NCBI GenBank assembly: GCA_039185015.1
Contig: JBCDAU010000021.1
Coordinates: 1 to 64,000 of the forward strand
Source of the DNA: JBCBSZ01 sp039185015
Lineage (GTDB): Bacteria; Actinomycetota; Acidimicrobiia; Acidimicrobiales; Poriferisodalaceae
Length of the DNA: 64,000 bases
Reading direction: 5' to 3'
The translations under genes and the position numbers were made by a program. Each line of letters starts with the position of its first letter. The stretch's first letter is position 1. Below are positions 51,070 through 58,723 of this stretch, in pieces. Under the pieces are notes generated by a model, which did no database searches, was not told the origin of the DNA, and worked only from the letters and a program-made list of their open reading frames with translations.

Positions 51070-51414
51070 ATGATCGAGCTCGATGATCGCCCATCCGCAC
51101 CGCACCCGCACGGACGCTTCGTCGTCCGTGAGATCGTGGTCGGCGAGGGGTGCACGCAGCTGCTCGGGCTCGTCGACGGAGCTGCGGCCGTGGTGTCGAT
51201 CGCCGAGGTGCCGTCGGCGGCTCGCGCCGACCGCTGGCGAACGGAGCTGCGACAGGTCTCACACCTCGAGGTCCTCGTAGGCGCGACGACGTCCAGCGCC
51301 ACCTGCAGGGCACACGGACGGGGGCATCGACGACCGATCGAGCGGTTCATCCCGCTCGCGGCGGGGCTCGGCCTCCGCCAACGCGGCGTGCCGATGATCG
51401 TCGACGTCCGGTGA
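51070..51414 (+). CDS. Small protein, unknown function
   Basis: A 114-residue soluble protein of unrecognised family. The N-terminal half has beta-type alternation (RFVVREIVVGEG, LLGLVDGAAAVVSIAEV); the C-terminal half is basic. It has the strongest ribosome binding site in the window (GGAGGAG, 5 nt before ATG), unlike the leaderless paralogues downstream, so it is probably a separate translation unit. It is divergent from the epimerase. Confidence 0.55.
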   Translation: MIELDDRPSAPHPHGRFVVREIVVGEGCTQLLGLVDGAAAVVSIAEVPSAARADRWRTELRQVSHLEVLVGATTSSATCRAHGRGHRRPIERFIPLAAGLGLRQRGVPMIVDVR

Positions 51415-51426
51415 CACACCACGGCC

Positions 51427-51456
51427 TTGTCAGTGGGTAACAGGCACACCTAACAT
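51427..51456 (+). promoter_or_regulatory. Leaderless promoter of the paralogue pair
   Basis: TTGTCA (51427-51432), an 18-nt spacer and TAACAT (51451-51456), followed by 6 nt and the ATG. Both boxes fit the housekeeping pattern. Confidence 0.6.
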
Positions 51457-51462
51457 CTCGGG

Positions 51463-52092
51463 ATGGACGGCCCATCTCCCGCCGATTTCGGGACGCGTTG
51501 CGACGCCGAGCGTCGCGTCGTCGCCATCAGGAAGGCGGCCACGCTCGTTCGAGCCATCCCGGGCCTCGGCGTCGCCCTGAGTCAGTCGGGGCGGCCCGGG
51601 CTCCGCGTCGCGGGTTGGCCCCCTCCGCCATGTTGCACGCGGGCGTCGATCAGTCCGGTGGTCTTCCATCGTGCGGCACATGTGCTCACCGACTGCGCGC
51701 TCGGCTCCGTTCCCGCTCCGCTGGGCTTCGATCTCGAGCTGCCACTCCAGGTCGAGCTGTTCGGTCGACGCGAGATCGAGATCGAGCCGCAGGACCTGCT
51801 CCGCATCGACATCGGTGACGGGCGCGGGCTCTTCGTGTTCGCTGCTGCGCTCGACGATCTCGATTGGGCCGCAGCGGCCTGCGATGCCGAGCCGACCCCT
51901 CGCAACGCCGACGCTGTTCGGGTCGACCTCGACCGGGACCGCGACCTCGACGTCACGCTCGTCTCGGCTCGCTTCCCCTTGACCGACGGCCGACGGGAGG
52001 CCGAGGTCCGGCAGGTCGTCGTCTCCCTCGCCGCGGCCTACGCAGCTGAGGAGGTGGCGAGCTCGCTTGCCCGCCTCGGCTCGGTCGGTTGA
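51463..52092 (+). CDS. Orphan-family protein, paralogue 1
   Basis: A 209-residue soluble protein with no family I recognise. It shares with the next gene an N-terminal helix (VVAIRKAATLVRAIPGL) and a C-terminal block (VRVDLDRDRDLDVTLVSARF ... AAYAAEEVA). The middle part is divergent, with mixed alpha/beta character. Acidic, with four Cys near the N-terminal third. No signal or membrane helix. Its promoter is leaderless and the second gene follows after 6 bp. Confidence 0.6.
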   Translation: MDGPSPADFGTRCDAERRVVAIRKAATLVRAIPGLGVALSQSGRPGLRVAGWPPPPCCTRASISPVVFHRAAHVLTDCALGSVPAPLGFDLELPLQVELFGRREIEIEPQDLLRIDIGDGRGLFVFAAALDDLDWAAAACDAEPTPRNADAVRVDLDRDRDLDVTLVSARFPLTDGRREAEVRQVVVSLAAAYAAEEVASSLARLGSVG

Positions 52093-52098
52093 TCCTCG

Positions 52099-52749
52099 AT
52101 GGAGATCGAACCCCCCGATCCGCCGTCCGCCCGCCTCGGGATCTTGGCCGAACCGTGTCGGAACGACCAGAACCTGGTCGCGCTGCGCAAGGCGGCCGTG
52201 CTCGCCCACTGGATCCCCGAGCTCGACCTCCAGATCCACCAGGTCGGCAGCGCCGGGGTCCGGGTCGCCGCCTCCCGTCCGCCCGCCGGGTTCCGAGGTG
52301 CGAGCGTCGACCCGTGCGAGTTCCGTCGTCTGGTGATCAGGGTGATGGCTGGTGAGGTCGGCGTCGCAGCGCGCGAGCTGGGGCTGGTGCTGGGCCATCA
52401 GCTCCGTATCGAGCTGCACGCCGGTCCCGGACTGCTCATCGGTGCCCACGGGCTGGTGCGGGCGGAGCTCGACGGGGAGTGGGGGGTACTCGCGACCGCC
52501 GTGCTCGGCCATGACGGAGGCGCTGCGCTCGCCTCGGTCACGGTCGACGACGTGGCCCCACCGGACGACACGGTCCAGCTGGACCTCGACCACGACGGTC
52601 AGGTCGACGTCACCCTGCTCCACGCTTCGTTCCCGCTTCGGGATCGGGTCCGCGAGCGGATCGTGTTGAGCGCGCTGTCCGCAGCGGCGGCGACCTACGC
52701 CGCCGAGGAGGTCGCCCTCGCGCTCGCCGGCCTCGACGCCCCCTCCTGA
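52099..52749 (+). CDS. Orphan-family protein, paralogue 2
   Basis: A 216-residue soluble protein paralogous to the one before: LVALRKAAVLAHWIPELDL near the start and VQLDLDHDGQVDVTLLHASF ... ATYAAEEVALALAGL at the end. Tandem duplication with separate divergence of the middle suggests a heterodimer or two substrates. It starts 6 bp after the stop of paralogue 1, within one transcript. Function unknown. Confidence 0.6.
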   Translation: MEIEPPDPPSARLGILAEPCRNDQNLVALRKAAVLAHWIPELDLQIHQVGSAGVRVAASRPPAGFRGASVDPCEFRRLVIRVMAGEVGVAARELGLVLGHQLRIELHAGPGLLIGAHGLVRAELDGEWGVLATAVLGHDGGAALASVTVDDVAPPDDTVQLDLDHDGQVDVTLLHASFPLRDRVRERIVLSALSAAAATYAAEEVALALAGLDAPS

Positions 52750-52755
52750 CGGCGT

Positions 52756-52772
52756 CGCCGCCCCTGGCGGCG
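52756..52772. terminator. Hairpin terminator between convergent genes
   Basis: CGCCGCC-CCT-GGCGGCG, a perfect 7-bp stem with a 3-nt loop, 7 bp after the paralogue 2 stop and 15 bp before the FAS1 gene end. No U-run. Confidence 0.6.
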
Positions 52773-52786
52773 CGCCGTGGTGGTCG

Positions 52787-53500
52787 TCACCCGCCGAACT
52801 CGGCGGCTCTCGACGGCGGGATGAGGACGCCGTCGATGAGGTGGGCGATGCCGTTGTCGGCCACGAGGTCGGCCAGGGCGACGGTGGCCTGGCCGCCGTT
52901 GAGGACGACGGCGTCGCTCTCGACGGTGACGGTGACGGTCTCGCCGAGGAGCGTCTCGATCTCGCCGGCGGCGATCACGGCCTCGGCGTCGAGGGCGGCG
53001 CCGACGGCGGCGTGGTACTTCAGCACCTGGTCGAGGAGCTCGAAGTCGGCCTGCAGTGCTGCGCCGAAGTCGGTGTTCTGGGCGGCGAAGAGGGCGTCGT
53101 CGTTGGGGAGGAAGACCGTCACCGGCCCGTCGCCGTTGGCGGCGGCGGCGAAGTCGGGTGAGAAGGCGGCGAAGTTGGTGATGAGGGTGGCGCCGTTGGC
53201 GGCGCCCACGTCGACGACCGTGTTGGTCGCCGGAGCGGCCTCGGTCGTCTCGGGCGGAGCCGTCGTGGTCGGGGCGGCCGTGGTGGTCGGGGCCGCCGTC
53301 GTGGTCGGGGCGGCCGTGGTGGCTGGCGCTTCGGTGGTCTCCGCAGGCTCGGATGCGCTCGCCGAGGCCGAAGCGCTCGCCGAAGCGGACGCCGAGTCGG
53401 AGGCGTCGTCGGAGTCGTCGCTGTCTCCACAGGCTGCCGCGACGAGCGCGAAGGCGGCGAGCAGGAGCAGCAGGCGACGGGTCAGGGGGTGTCGTTGCAT
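52787..53500 (-). CDS. FAS1 (fasciclin)-domain lipoprotein
   Basis: A 237-residue exported lipoprotein: lipobox LVAAAC (Cys24), then an (AS)n run and repeated PTTTAA units (about 25-90) forming a wall-spanning stalk. A FAS1-like domain (about 95-237) follows with TVFLPNDDALFAAQ and the typical DGVLIPP end. The stalk is encoded by 18-bp repeats at about 53261-53330. FAS1 proteins mediate cell-surface adhesion or lipid binding. ATG at codon 10 of the longer frame was preferred because it starts the signal peptide. Confidence 0.85.
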   Translation of the reverse strand: MQRHPLTRRLLLLLAAFALVAAACGDSDDSDDASDSASASASASASASASEPAETTEAPATTAAPTTTAAPTTTAAPTTTAPPETTEAAPATNTVVDVGAANGATLITNFAAFSPDFAAAANGDGPVTVFLPNDDALFAAQNTDFGAALQADFELLDQVLKYHAAVGAALDAEAVIAAGEIETLLGETVTVTVESDAVVLNGGQATVALADLVADNGIAHLIDGVLIPPSRAAEFGG

Positions 53501-53552
53501 GGCGTGTGAGGCTAGGTGAAGAGTCACCGGTTGGTCACCTTCTGGCCGCTGC

Positions 53553-53558
53553 TAGGTT
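53553..53558 (+). promoter_or_regulatory. -10 box (TAGGTT) of the first SIP gene
   Basis: TAGGTT followed by 7 nt and the ATG, leaderless spacing. The upstream GTCACC repeats (53523-53538) flank the -35 region and might be part of an operator. Confidence 0.4.
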
Positions 53559-53565
53559 CGCCGGC

Positions 53566-54645
53566 ATGAGCGACACGACGGTGCAGGGCTTCTCTCCGGA
53601 GATCGCCACCGACATCCAGCACGTGATCGAGCACATCGAGGGCAACCACGGCGACAGCCTGGCGTTCATCGCCTCGCTGGCCACCGACGGAGTCGCCGGC
53701 GAGACCCGGGTCGCCCGGCTCGACCCCGATGGCGTCACGTTCGAGATCGTCGCCATCGATGGGCGACGCCGGCTCGACTTCTCCGAGCCCGTCGGCTCGA
53801 TGCCCGAGCTCCAGGTCCAGCTGTTCGGCTTCCTCACGCAGGCTCGAGCCGCCGCTCCGGATCATCCGGTGACCAGCATCGAGGCAGAGCTCCGGACCAC
53901 CCAGTCGCTGCAGACGTGGCGGGGGACGGTGGTCGCCCGCACCATGGTGGCGCCCAACATGGTCGAGCTCGCGATCGGGGGGCTCGATGGCATGTCCGTG
54001 CTCGGGGGCGATGAGTTCTTCTACCTGATGGTCGGTACGCCGGACCGTCCTCTGGTCGTCGGTGCCGGTGCCACGATGAGCGAGATCCAGGCGCTCGAGG
54101 AGGATCAGCAGCCGGTCGGTGCCTCGTACACGACGAGGCGCCGGCGTCCCGATGTGGGCGAGCTCGACCTGTGGGTGCTCCTCCACGGCCACGACGGCGG
54201 CGTGTCGGGCTGGGCCGAGGGCGCCGAGATCGGAGACGACGTCGCGCTCTGGGGTCCGCGTTCGGCCTACGAGCCTCCCGACTCGACGACGCGGCACCTC
54301 CTCGTCTGCGACGAGACGGGCGTCCCGGCCGCCTGCGCCATCACCGATGGCCTCCCCGCCAGCCATCCCGTCGACATGGTCGTGCTCATCGACGACCCTG
54401 ATCACCGGCTGCCGGTTCCGGAGCGAGCGACGGTGCACTGGCTGCATCGCAGCGAGGTCGGGGCGGGCACCGACGTGTACGACTCGGCCGTGCGCACCAT
54501 CGTCGGCGACGTGACCGGGCTGTATGCGTTCGGGGCGGGGGAGTCCCGTCAGGTCAGCGCAGCACGGAAGCTGCTCCGCACCGAGCTCGGCGCCGGCGCC
54601 GACCAGGTCCACATGACCGGGTACTGGCGCTCCGACCGCGCCTAG
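53566..54645 (+). CDS. Siderophore-interacting protein with DUF2470-like N-domain
   Basis: A 359-residue protein. Residues 1-100 look like a DUF2470 module (VIEHIEGNHGDSLAFIASLA), which occurs in heme/siderophore-handling proteins. The rest is a SIP/ViuB-type FAD-binding reductase: the GASYTTRRRR region in the FAD site, then LDLWVLLHGHDGGVSGWAEGAEIGDDVALWGPRSAYEP, and the NAD(P)H-binding end with FGAGESRQVSAARKLLR. Such enzymes reduce ferri-siderophore to release iron in the cytoplasm. A paralogue lies at 59.8-60.8 kb. It is divergent from the FAS1 gene and followed by a VOC gene after 22 bp. Confidence 0.85.
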   Translation: MSDTTVQGFSPEIATDIQHVIEHIEGNHGDSLAFIASLATDGVAGETRVARLDPDGVTFEIVAIDGRRRLDFSEPVGSMPELQVQLFGFLTQARAAAPDHPVTSIEAELRTTQSLQTWRGTVVARTMVAPNMVELAIGGLDGMSVLGGDEFFYLMVGTPDRPLVVGAGATMSEIQALEEDQQPVGASYTTRRRRPDVGELDLWVLLHGHDGGVSGWAEGAEIGDDVALWGPRSAYEPPDSTTRHLLVCDETGVPAACAITDGLPASHPVDMVVLIDDPDHRLPVPERATVHWLHRSEVGAGTDVYDSAVRTIVGDVTGLYAFGAGESRQVSAARKLLRTELGAGADQVHMTGYWRSDRA

Positions 54646-54667
54646 GGTCACCGACGGGAGCGCTGCC

Positions 54668-55387
54668 ATGGCACACGACGAGCGTTGGATCGAACCTCGG
54701 TCCCACGGCCTCGACCTCGACCACATCGCACTCGCGGTGCCCGCGATGGACCTCGGGATCGCGCACGTCGCGGAGCTGACCGGGGCCGAGCCGGTCGTCC
54801 TGCCGGCAGAGGCCGGCCAGTGGTACCGCAGCGGCAGCCTGCCGCTCGGGCCGGACACCGCGCTCGAGATCCTCGCACCGAATCCCGAGTACGGCCGCTT
54901 CCATCCGCTCGGCACGTTGCTCACCGGCCTGCGCGAGCCGCAACTCCTCTTCTGGTACCTCGCCACCGCTGATCTCGCTGCGCTGGAGCGGCGGCTGGGC
55001 GAGGAGTCGGTCCCGCTGCACCGCGTCGAGCACGTGGATTCGGGTGGTGACGGTCCGGCGGCCTACCGCAGGGCGCAGATCGGGAAGCGCTTCGTGTCGG
55101 CCATGCCCCAGGCGATCGAGTGGATCCGACGGACCGATCGCCACGGCACCGACGACCGCTGCACGCTCACCGGTTTCGACCTGCGCCACCCCGATGCGGC
55201 CGAGCACAACCGGGTGCTCGCAGCGATCGGGTCGACCGTGCGGATGCGGAGTGGGGAGCATCGGCTGTCGATCACGATCGACTGCCCCGCCGGGGAGGTC
55301 ACGATCGCCAGCCCCGGCATCGACGGGACACCACTGCGCATGATCCAGGGGATCGCTCGCGGCCTGATCGCGAGTCGTCGCCGCTGA
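54668..55387 (+). CDS. VOC/glyoxalase-like protein
   Basis: A 239-residue protein matching the glyoxalase_3-like type: LDHIALAVPAMDLGIAHVAEL opens the first metal-binding module, TALEILAPNPEYGRFHPLG holds the Glu strand, and the C-terminal half is a divergent second module. It probably belongs with the SIP gene transcript (22 bp apart). Function uncertain; a redox or binding role next to the iron genes is possible. Confidence 0.75.
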   Translation: MAHDERWIEPRSHGLDLDHIALAVPAMDLGIAHVAELTGAEPVVLPAEAGQWYRSGSLPLGPDTALEILAPNPEYGRFHPLGTLLTGLREPQLLFWYLATADLAALERRLGEESVPLHRVEHVDSGGDGPAAYRRAQIGKRFVSAMPQAIEWIRRTDRHGTDDRCTLTGFDLRHPDAAEHNRVLAAIGSTVRMRSGEHRLSITIDCPAGEVTIASPGIDGTPLRMIQGIARGLIASRRR

Positions 55388-55396
55388 GCGCCCGGC

Positions 55397-55948
55397 TCAA
55401 TCGTCCTTGGGCGGAGAGTCCCAGTCCTGGACGTCCTTGCCCTCGATGGTGGAGAGGATGTCGAGCGCGGCCGCAGCGCCGTCGCCGGCCGAGATGATCG
55501 CCTGGCTGCGCGCCGGTCGAGCGCTCCGTCCGATGACGTAGACGCCGGCCAGGGAGGTGCGGCCCTCGCGGTCGGCCACCACACGCTCGCCCTCCTGAGC
55601 GAGGTCGAGCGATGCGGCCAGCGGAGCGGACTTGCCCTCGCTGAGCACGAGGTAGTCCGCGCTCCTCGTCGCCGCCTCGGTCGTGATCTCGAACCCGCCG
55701 CCAGCCGGCGCGACGGCGGTGACCTCTTCGCTGATCAGCTCGGCGCCGAGCGCCGTGACCTGCGCCTTCGCCTGGGTCTGGAAGTCCGTGCCGCTGATGC
55801 CGTCGATGCCCAGGTAGTTGTGCAGGTAGGCGAAGTTCATGACCGTGCCGTCGGTGCCGAAGACCTGTGCCGTGTGCCCGGCCTTGGCCAGGAAGAGGGC
55901 GGCGCTGAGGCCACCCGGTCCGTCACCCACGATCGCGATCGTTGCCAT
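55397..55948 (-). CDS. Short thioredoxin-reductase-like FAD protein
   Basis: A 183-residue protein made of a single FAD domain: GDGPGGLSAALFLA dinucleotide motif (8-21) and a C-terminal VYVIGRSARPARSQAIISAGDGAAAAL FAD segment. The NADPH-binding domain and CxxC of thioredoxin reductases are missing, so it is about half size. It may be complete as a ferredoxin- or partner-driven flavoprotein. SD GGAGG precedes the ATG. It is divergent from the ferredoxin gene, which could be its electron partner, and convergent with the VOC gene. Confidence 0.75.
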   Translation of the reverse strand: MATIAIVGDGPGGLSAALFLAKAGHTAQVFGTDGTVMNFAYLHNYLGIDGISGTDFQTQAKAQVTALGAELISEEVTAVAPAGGGFEITTEAATRSADYLVLSEGKSAPLAASLDLAQEGERVVADREGRTSLAGVYVIGRSARPARSQAIISAGDGAAAALDILSTIEGKDVQDWDSPPKDD

Positions 55949-56059
55949 GTGCCCTCCTCGAGGCGTGCTCCTCGGACGGTAGTCGCTCTGTCGGTCGTCG
56001 TCGTGCTCGCCGAGCGGGTGATGTTCGGTTCGCCTGACGCACGTGCGACACTGTCGGGC

Positions 56060-56401
56060 GTGGGGCAGGAGCGGGACGAGCGACCGGCATGCGTGGTGCT
56101 CTGCGCCGGGTCGGACTGCGCGAAGGACGAGCGCACGGCGTTCCGCAAGCTTCGCGAGGTCGTACGGGACAGCGAGCTCGAGGTGGTGCACTCGCGCTGC
56201 CTCGGTGTGTGTCACGGCCCGGTCGCCGTGATCGACCGAGCCGGTGAGCAGCCCGTCGTGCTGCGGCGCATCCGCCGAGGGGCCGCACGACGGGTCGTCG
56301 TCGAGCTCGCACGGACCGGGCGGGCCCAGGGGGCAGGCGAGATCTCCGTCGCCGGGAAGAAGGCTCGCCGCGCGATCCGACGGGCTGCGAAGGCGAGCTG
56401 A
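56060..56401 (+). CDS. Thioredoxin-like [2Fe-2S] ferredoxin
   Basis: A protein of about 113 residues with the thin-ferredoxin cysteine pattern: PACVVLCAGSDCAK, then HSRCLGVCHGP, giving Cys ligands for one [2Fe-2S] cluster. The C-terminal tail is basic (ARRVVVELARTGRAQ, ARRAIRRAAKAS), unusual for the family. GTG was chosen as start; an in-frame ATG 39 bp upstream is possible. Probably an electron carrier for the divergent FAD protein or a siderophore-reductase. Confidence 0.75.
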   Translation: MGQERDERPACVVLCAGSDCAKDERTAFRKLREVVRDSELEVVHSRCLGVCHGPVAVIDRAGEQPVVLRRIRRGAARRVVVELARTGRAQGAGEISVAGKKARRAIRRAAKAS

Positions 56402-56420
56402 GCGATCGCCGCGCTCCGGC

Positions 56421-56912
56421 TCACCAGCGACGTTGCATCCAGACTGAGCTGATCCGCCGGTCGCCCTTTCGTGCGTACTCGTCGAAGACCCCGATCTCCT
56501 CGAAGCCGAACCGTCGGTGCAGGGCGACCGAACCGTCGTTGGGGAGGGCGATCGCCGCCAGGATCCGATGGATCGGCTCGTCTCGCAGGCGCTCGAGGAG
56601 GTCGCTGTAGAGGGCCGAGCCGACGCCTCGTCCCACCTGCTCTGGGCTGACGTAGACGCTGAGCTCGACGGTCTCCGCGAAGGCCGGGTGGTCGCGGTAC
56701 GGGTTGCTGCACGCGTACCCGAGGACCTCAGCGCCCCCCACGGCCACGACGAGCTGGTGCGGGCCGGTGTCCGCGAAGCGTCCGAACCAATCGGACCGCG
56801 CCGCCACCGACGTCTGAGCGACGTCGAAGGTCGCGAAGCCGCTGCGCACGTGGTGGTTGTAGATGTCGACGATCGGCTGCTGATCGTCCGGAGACGCGGT
56901 GCGGACCTGCAT
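56421..56912 (-). CDS. GNAT-family N-acetyltransferase
   Basis: A 163-residue acetyl-CoA-dependent enzyme of the phosphinothricin/methionine-sulfone acetyltransferase type: VRTASPDDQQPIVDIYNHHV at the start, YVSPEQVGRGVGSALYSDLLERL as the acetyl-CoA motif, and ALHRRFGFEEIGVFDEY at the end. It may N-acetylate a toxic amino-acid analogue or amine. The second Met of MM is the preferred start. It is in the same direction as the siderophore binding protein, but 37 bp apart. Confidence 0.9.
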   Translation of the reverse strand: MQVRTASPDDQQPIVDIYNHHVRSGFATFDVAQTSVAARSDWFGRFADTGPHQLVVAVGGAEVLGYACSNPYRDHPAFAETVELSVYVSPEQVGRGVGSALYSDLLERLRDEPIHRILAAIALPNDGSVALHRRFGFEEIGVFDEYARKGDRRISSVWMQRRW

Positions 56913-56949
56913 CACCGAAGTCTGCTGCGACGGTGTGGCACCTGCTCCG

Positions 56950-58050
56950 TCAACCCAGGAGCTCGAGGTAGGCCTCCCATCGTTCGTCGAGGTCGTCGAA
57001 GGTGGCAGGCGAGCCGCCGGCGGCCACCGCGGCGAGATCCTCGGTCACCCAGAACGCGGAGAAGGGATCGGAGTTGAACCAGATCGCGCCGTCGGCCGTC
57101 ACGACTCGTCCGTCGGCGACGGCCGGGAGCGATGGGTACGTGGCCAGCGCCTCGAGCTCGGCGACGTCGTAGAACTGGGGGTCGCCGTCGAGCGCCACGA
57201 GCACGTCGCCGTCGTGCTCGCCGAGTACCTCGGGCGACAGGATGAGGGCGGCTCCGAACGACGCGGGCTCCTGCTGCGGCGCAGGGCGCTCCCACCCGGC
57301 CTCCACGATGAGGTCGGAGGTCGGCGAGTCGCCGCCGAGCGAGTAGGTCCCGAAGGCCGGACCCGAGCCCAGCACGCTCATCGTCGTCCCCGGCTCGATC
57401 TGCTCGGCGATCTCGGCCAGGCGGGTGGTCAGCGTCGCTTCGAGCTCATCGAGGACACCGGGATCCGGGGCGACGTCGGCGAGCGCCGACAACCCGTCTC
57501 GCCATGGTGCGACGAACGGGAGCGTGACGGCTGGCGCGATCTCCGACAGCTGCTCGGTCACAGCCGGGTTCTGGGTGTCGATCAGCACGATGAGGTCGGG
57601 CTCGAGCGCTGCGATCGCCTCGAAGTTCCACTGCCCGAAGGTGGCGTCGGTCAGTTCGATACCGGCGTCGGTCAGGATGGCTTGCGGCACCAGCGCGTCG
57701 TACGGGGTGAAGACGCCGACCGGCTCGATGCCGACGCTGAGGAGGTTGGCGGCGGCGTACTCGTCGAGGGCGAAGACTCGCTCGGGTGCCGCGGGGATCT
57801 CGACCGGACCGTAGACCGTCTCGGCGATGCGGGTCGTCGCCGAGACGGTGGTCTCCGGCTCGCCGAGGCTCGTCGCCGTAGCGGAGTCGGTCGTGCTCTC
57901 GGTCGTCGCGGGTTCGGACGCGGTCGCGGTGGGCGATGACGAGCTCGCGTCAGTGGGATCGTCGCTGTCGCCGCACGCTGCAGCGAACGCCGAGAGGGCC
58001 ACCAGGACGAGCGCGATACGGAGCACGTTGGAGGATGGGATGATAGGCAT
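56950..58050 (-). CDS. Ferri-siderophore ABC substrate-binding lipoprotein
   Basis: A 366-residue Peripla_BP_2 (FhuD/BtuF-like) protein: lipobox AFAAAC with Cys26, then a Ser/Thr/Glu-rich anchor (about 27-70). Lobe 1 has ERVFALDEYAAANLLSVGIEP and the FEAIAALEPDLIVLIDT ridge; lobe 2 follows the long interlobe helix VLDELEATLTTRLAEIAEQIE. It binds iron-siderophore outside the membrane. Its TetR gene lies directly upstream with an inverted repeat between them. No permease or ATPase is in the window. Confidence 0.9.
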   Translation of the reverse strand: MPIIPSSNVLRIALVLVALSAFAAACGDSDDPTDASSSSPTATASEPATTESTTDSATATSLGEPETTVSATTRIAETVYGPVEIPAAPERVFALDEYAAANLLSVGIEPVGVFTPYDALVPQAILTDAGIELTDATFGQWNFEAIAALEPDLIVLIDTQNPAVTEQLSEIAPAVTLPFVAPWRDGLSALADVAPDPGVLDELEATLTTRLAEIAEQIEPGTTMSVLGSGPAFGTYSLGGDSPTSDLIVEAGWERPAPQQEPASFGAALILSPEVLGEHDGDVLVALDGDPQFYDVAELEALATYPSLPAVADGRVVTADGAIWFNSDPFSAFWVTEDLAAVAAGGSPATFDDLDERWEAYLELLG

Positions 58051-58062
58051 CCCACACAGAAC

Positions 58063-58081
58063 TACTGCACCAAGTGCAATA
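58063..58081. promoter_or_regulatory. Inverted repeat, candidate TetR operator
   Basis: TACTGCAC-CAA-GTGCAATA (7 of 8 arm positions pair), in the 33-bp gap between the TetR gene end and the binding-protein start, so it covers the binding-protein promoter. An AT-rich patch (TAGTTC) follows on the reverse strand. Confidence 0.55.
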
Positions 58082-58083
58082 AC

Positions 58084-58689
58084 TCAAGGATCCGTCGGCG
58101 GGATGTCGATCGAGATCGCGGCCAGAGCGGTGCGGGCCAGCTCGGCCACGTCGGCTCGGCCGCCCGAGCCCGCCCACGTCTCGACGACGACTCGACGCAT
58201 CCCGACCAACGCGGCGGCGACGGCCCGAACCTCGAGGTCGCCGGTGGAGGCGTGGCATCGGTGCGCGAGCCACTCACCGATGAGGGTGCAGAACGCGGCC
58301 TCCCAGCCGGCGGTGGCCTCGGCGCTCATCCCGCCGGCGCGCACCACGCGGAAGCGGAGCAGGTCGACGTCGTCGAAGGGTCGTTCCTGCGCATGGCGAG
58401 CGATCGCGTCGACGAGCGCGGCGCGCAGGTCGAGCTCATCCGACTCGAACAGGCATGCCGAGAACCGTGCGAGCTCCGCGTCGAGATCTCCGGCCACGAC
58501 GTCGTACTTCGACGAGAAGTGGTGGAAGAAGGTGCGTCGGGCCACGCCGGCCCGCTCGGCGATGACGTCGACGCTGGTCGCATCGACGCCGTCGCGATCG
58601 AACAGCTCGAGGGCCACTCGCTCGATTCGTCGACGGGTCGCCTGCCCGCGGGCGTTGACGCTCCTGGTCCGGCGGGAGGTGTCGGTCAC
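58084..58689 (-). CDS. TetR family regulator
   Basis: A 201-residue repressor with helix-turn-helix AERAGVARRTFFHHFSSKYDVV (about 40-61) and a helical C-terminal domain resembling the TetR_C MftR-like form (VVRAGGMSAEATAGWEAAF). The GTG start is preceded by non-coding-like sequence in the longer frame. It lies directly upstream of the siderophore-binding protein and probably controls it through the 19-bp repeat between them. Its other side is divergent from the decayed binding protein. Confidence 0.9.
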   Translation of the reverse strand: MTDTSRRTRSVNARGQATRRRIERVALELFDRDGVDATSVDVIAERAGVARRTFFHHFSSKYDVVAGDLDAELARFSACLFESDELDLRAALVDAIARHAQERPFDDVDLLRFRVVRAGGMSAEATAGWEAAFCTLIGEWLAHRCHASTGDLEVRAVAAALVGMRRVVVETWAGSGGRADVAELARTALAAISIDIPPTDP

Positions 58690-58723
58690 GCCGTCACGGT
58701 AGGGGAACCTGGGTGCGATCGCC

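Noticed and set aside
53261..53330. 18-bp tandem repeats in the FAS1 gene as a candidate CRISPR or VNTR
   Set aside because: They are in frame and encode the PTTTAA stalk of a lipoprotein, a common wall-spacer form; no spacers or cas genes exist.
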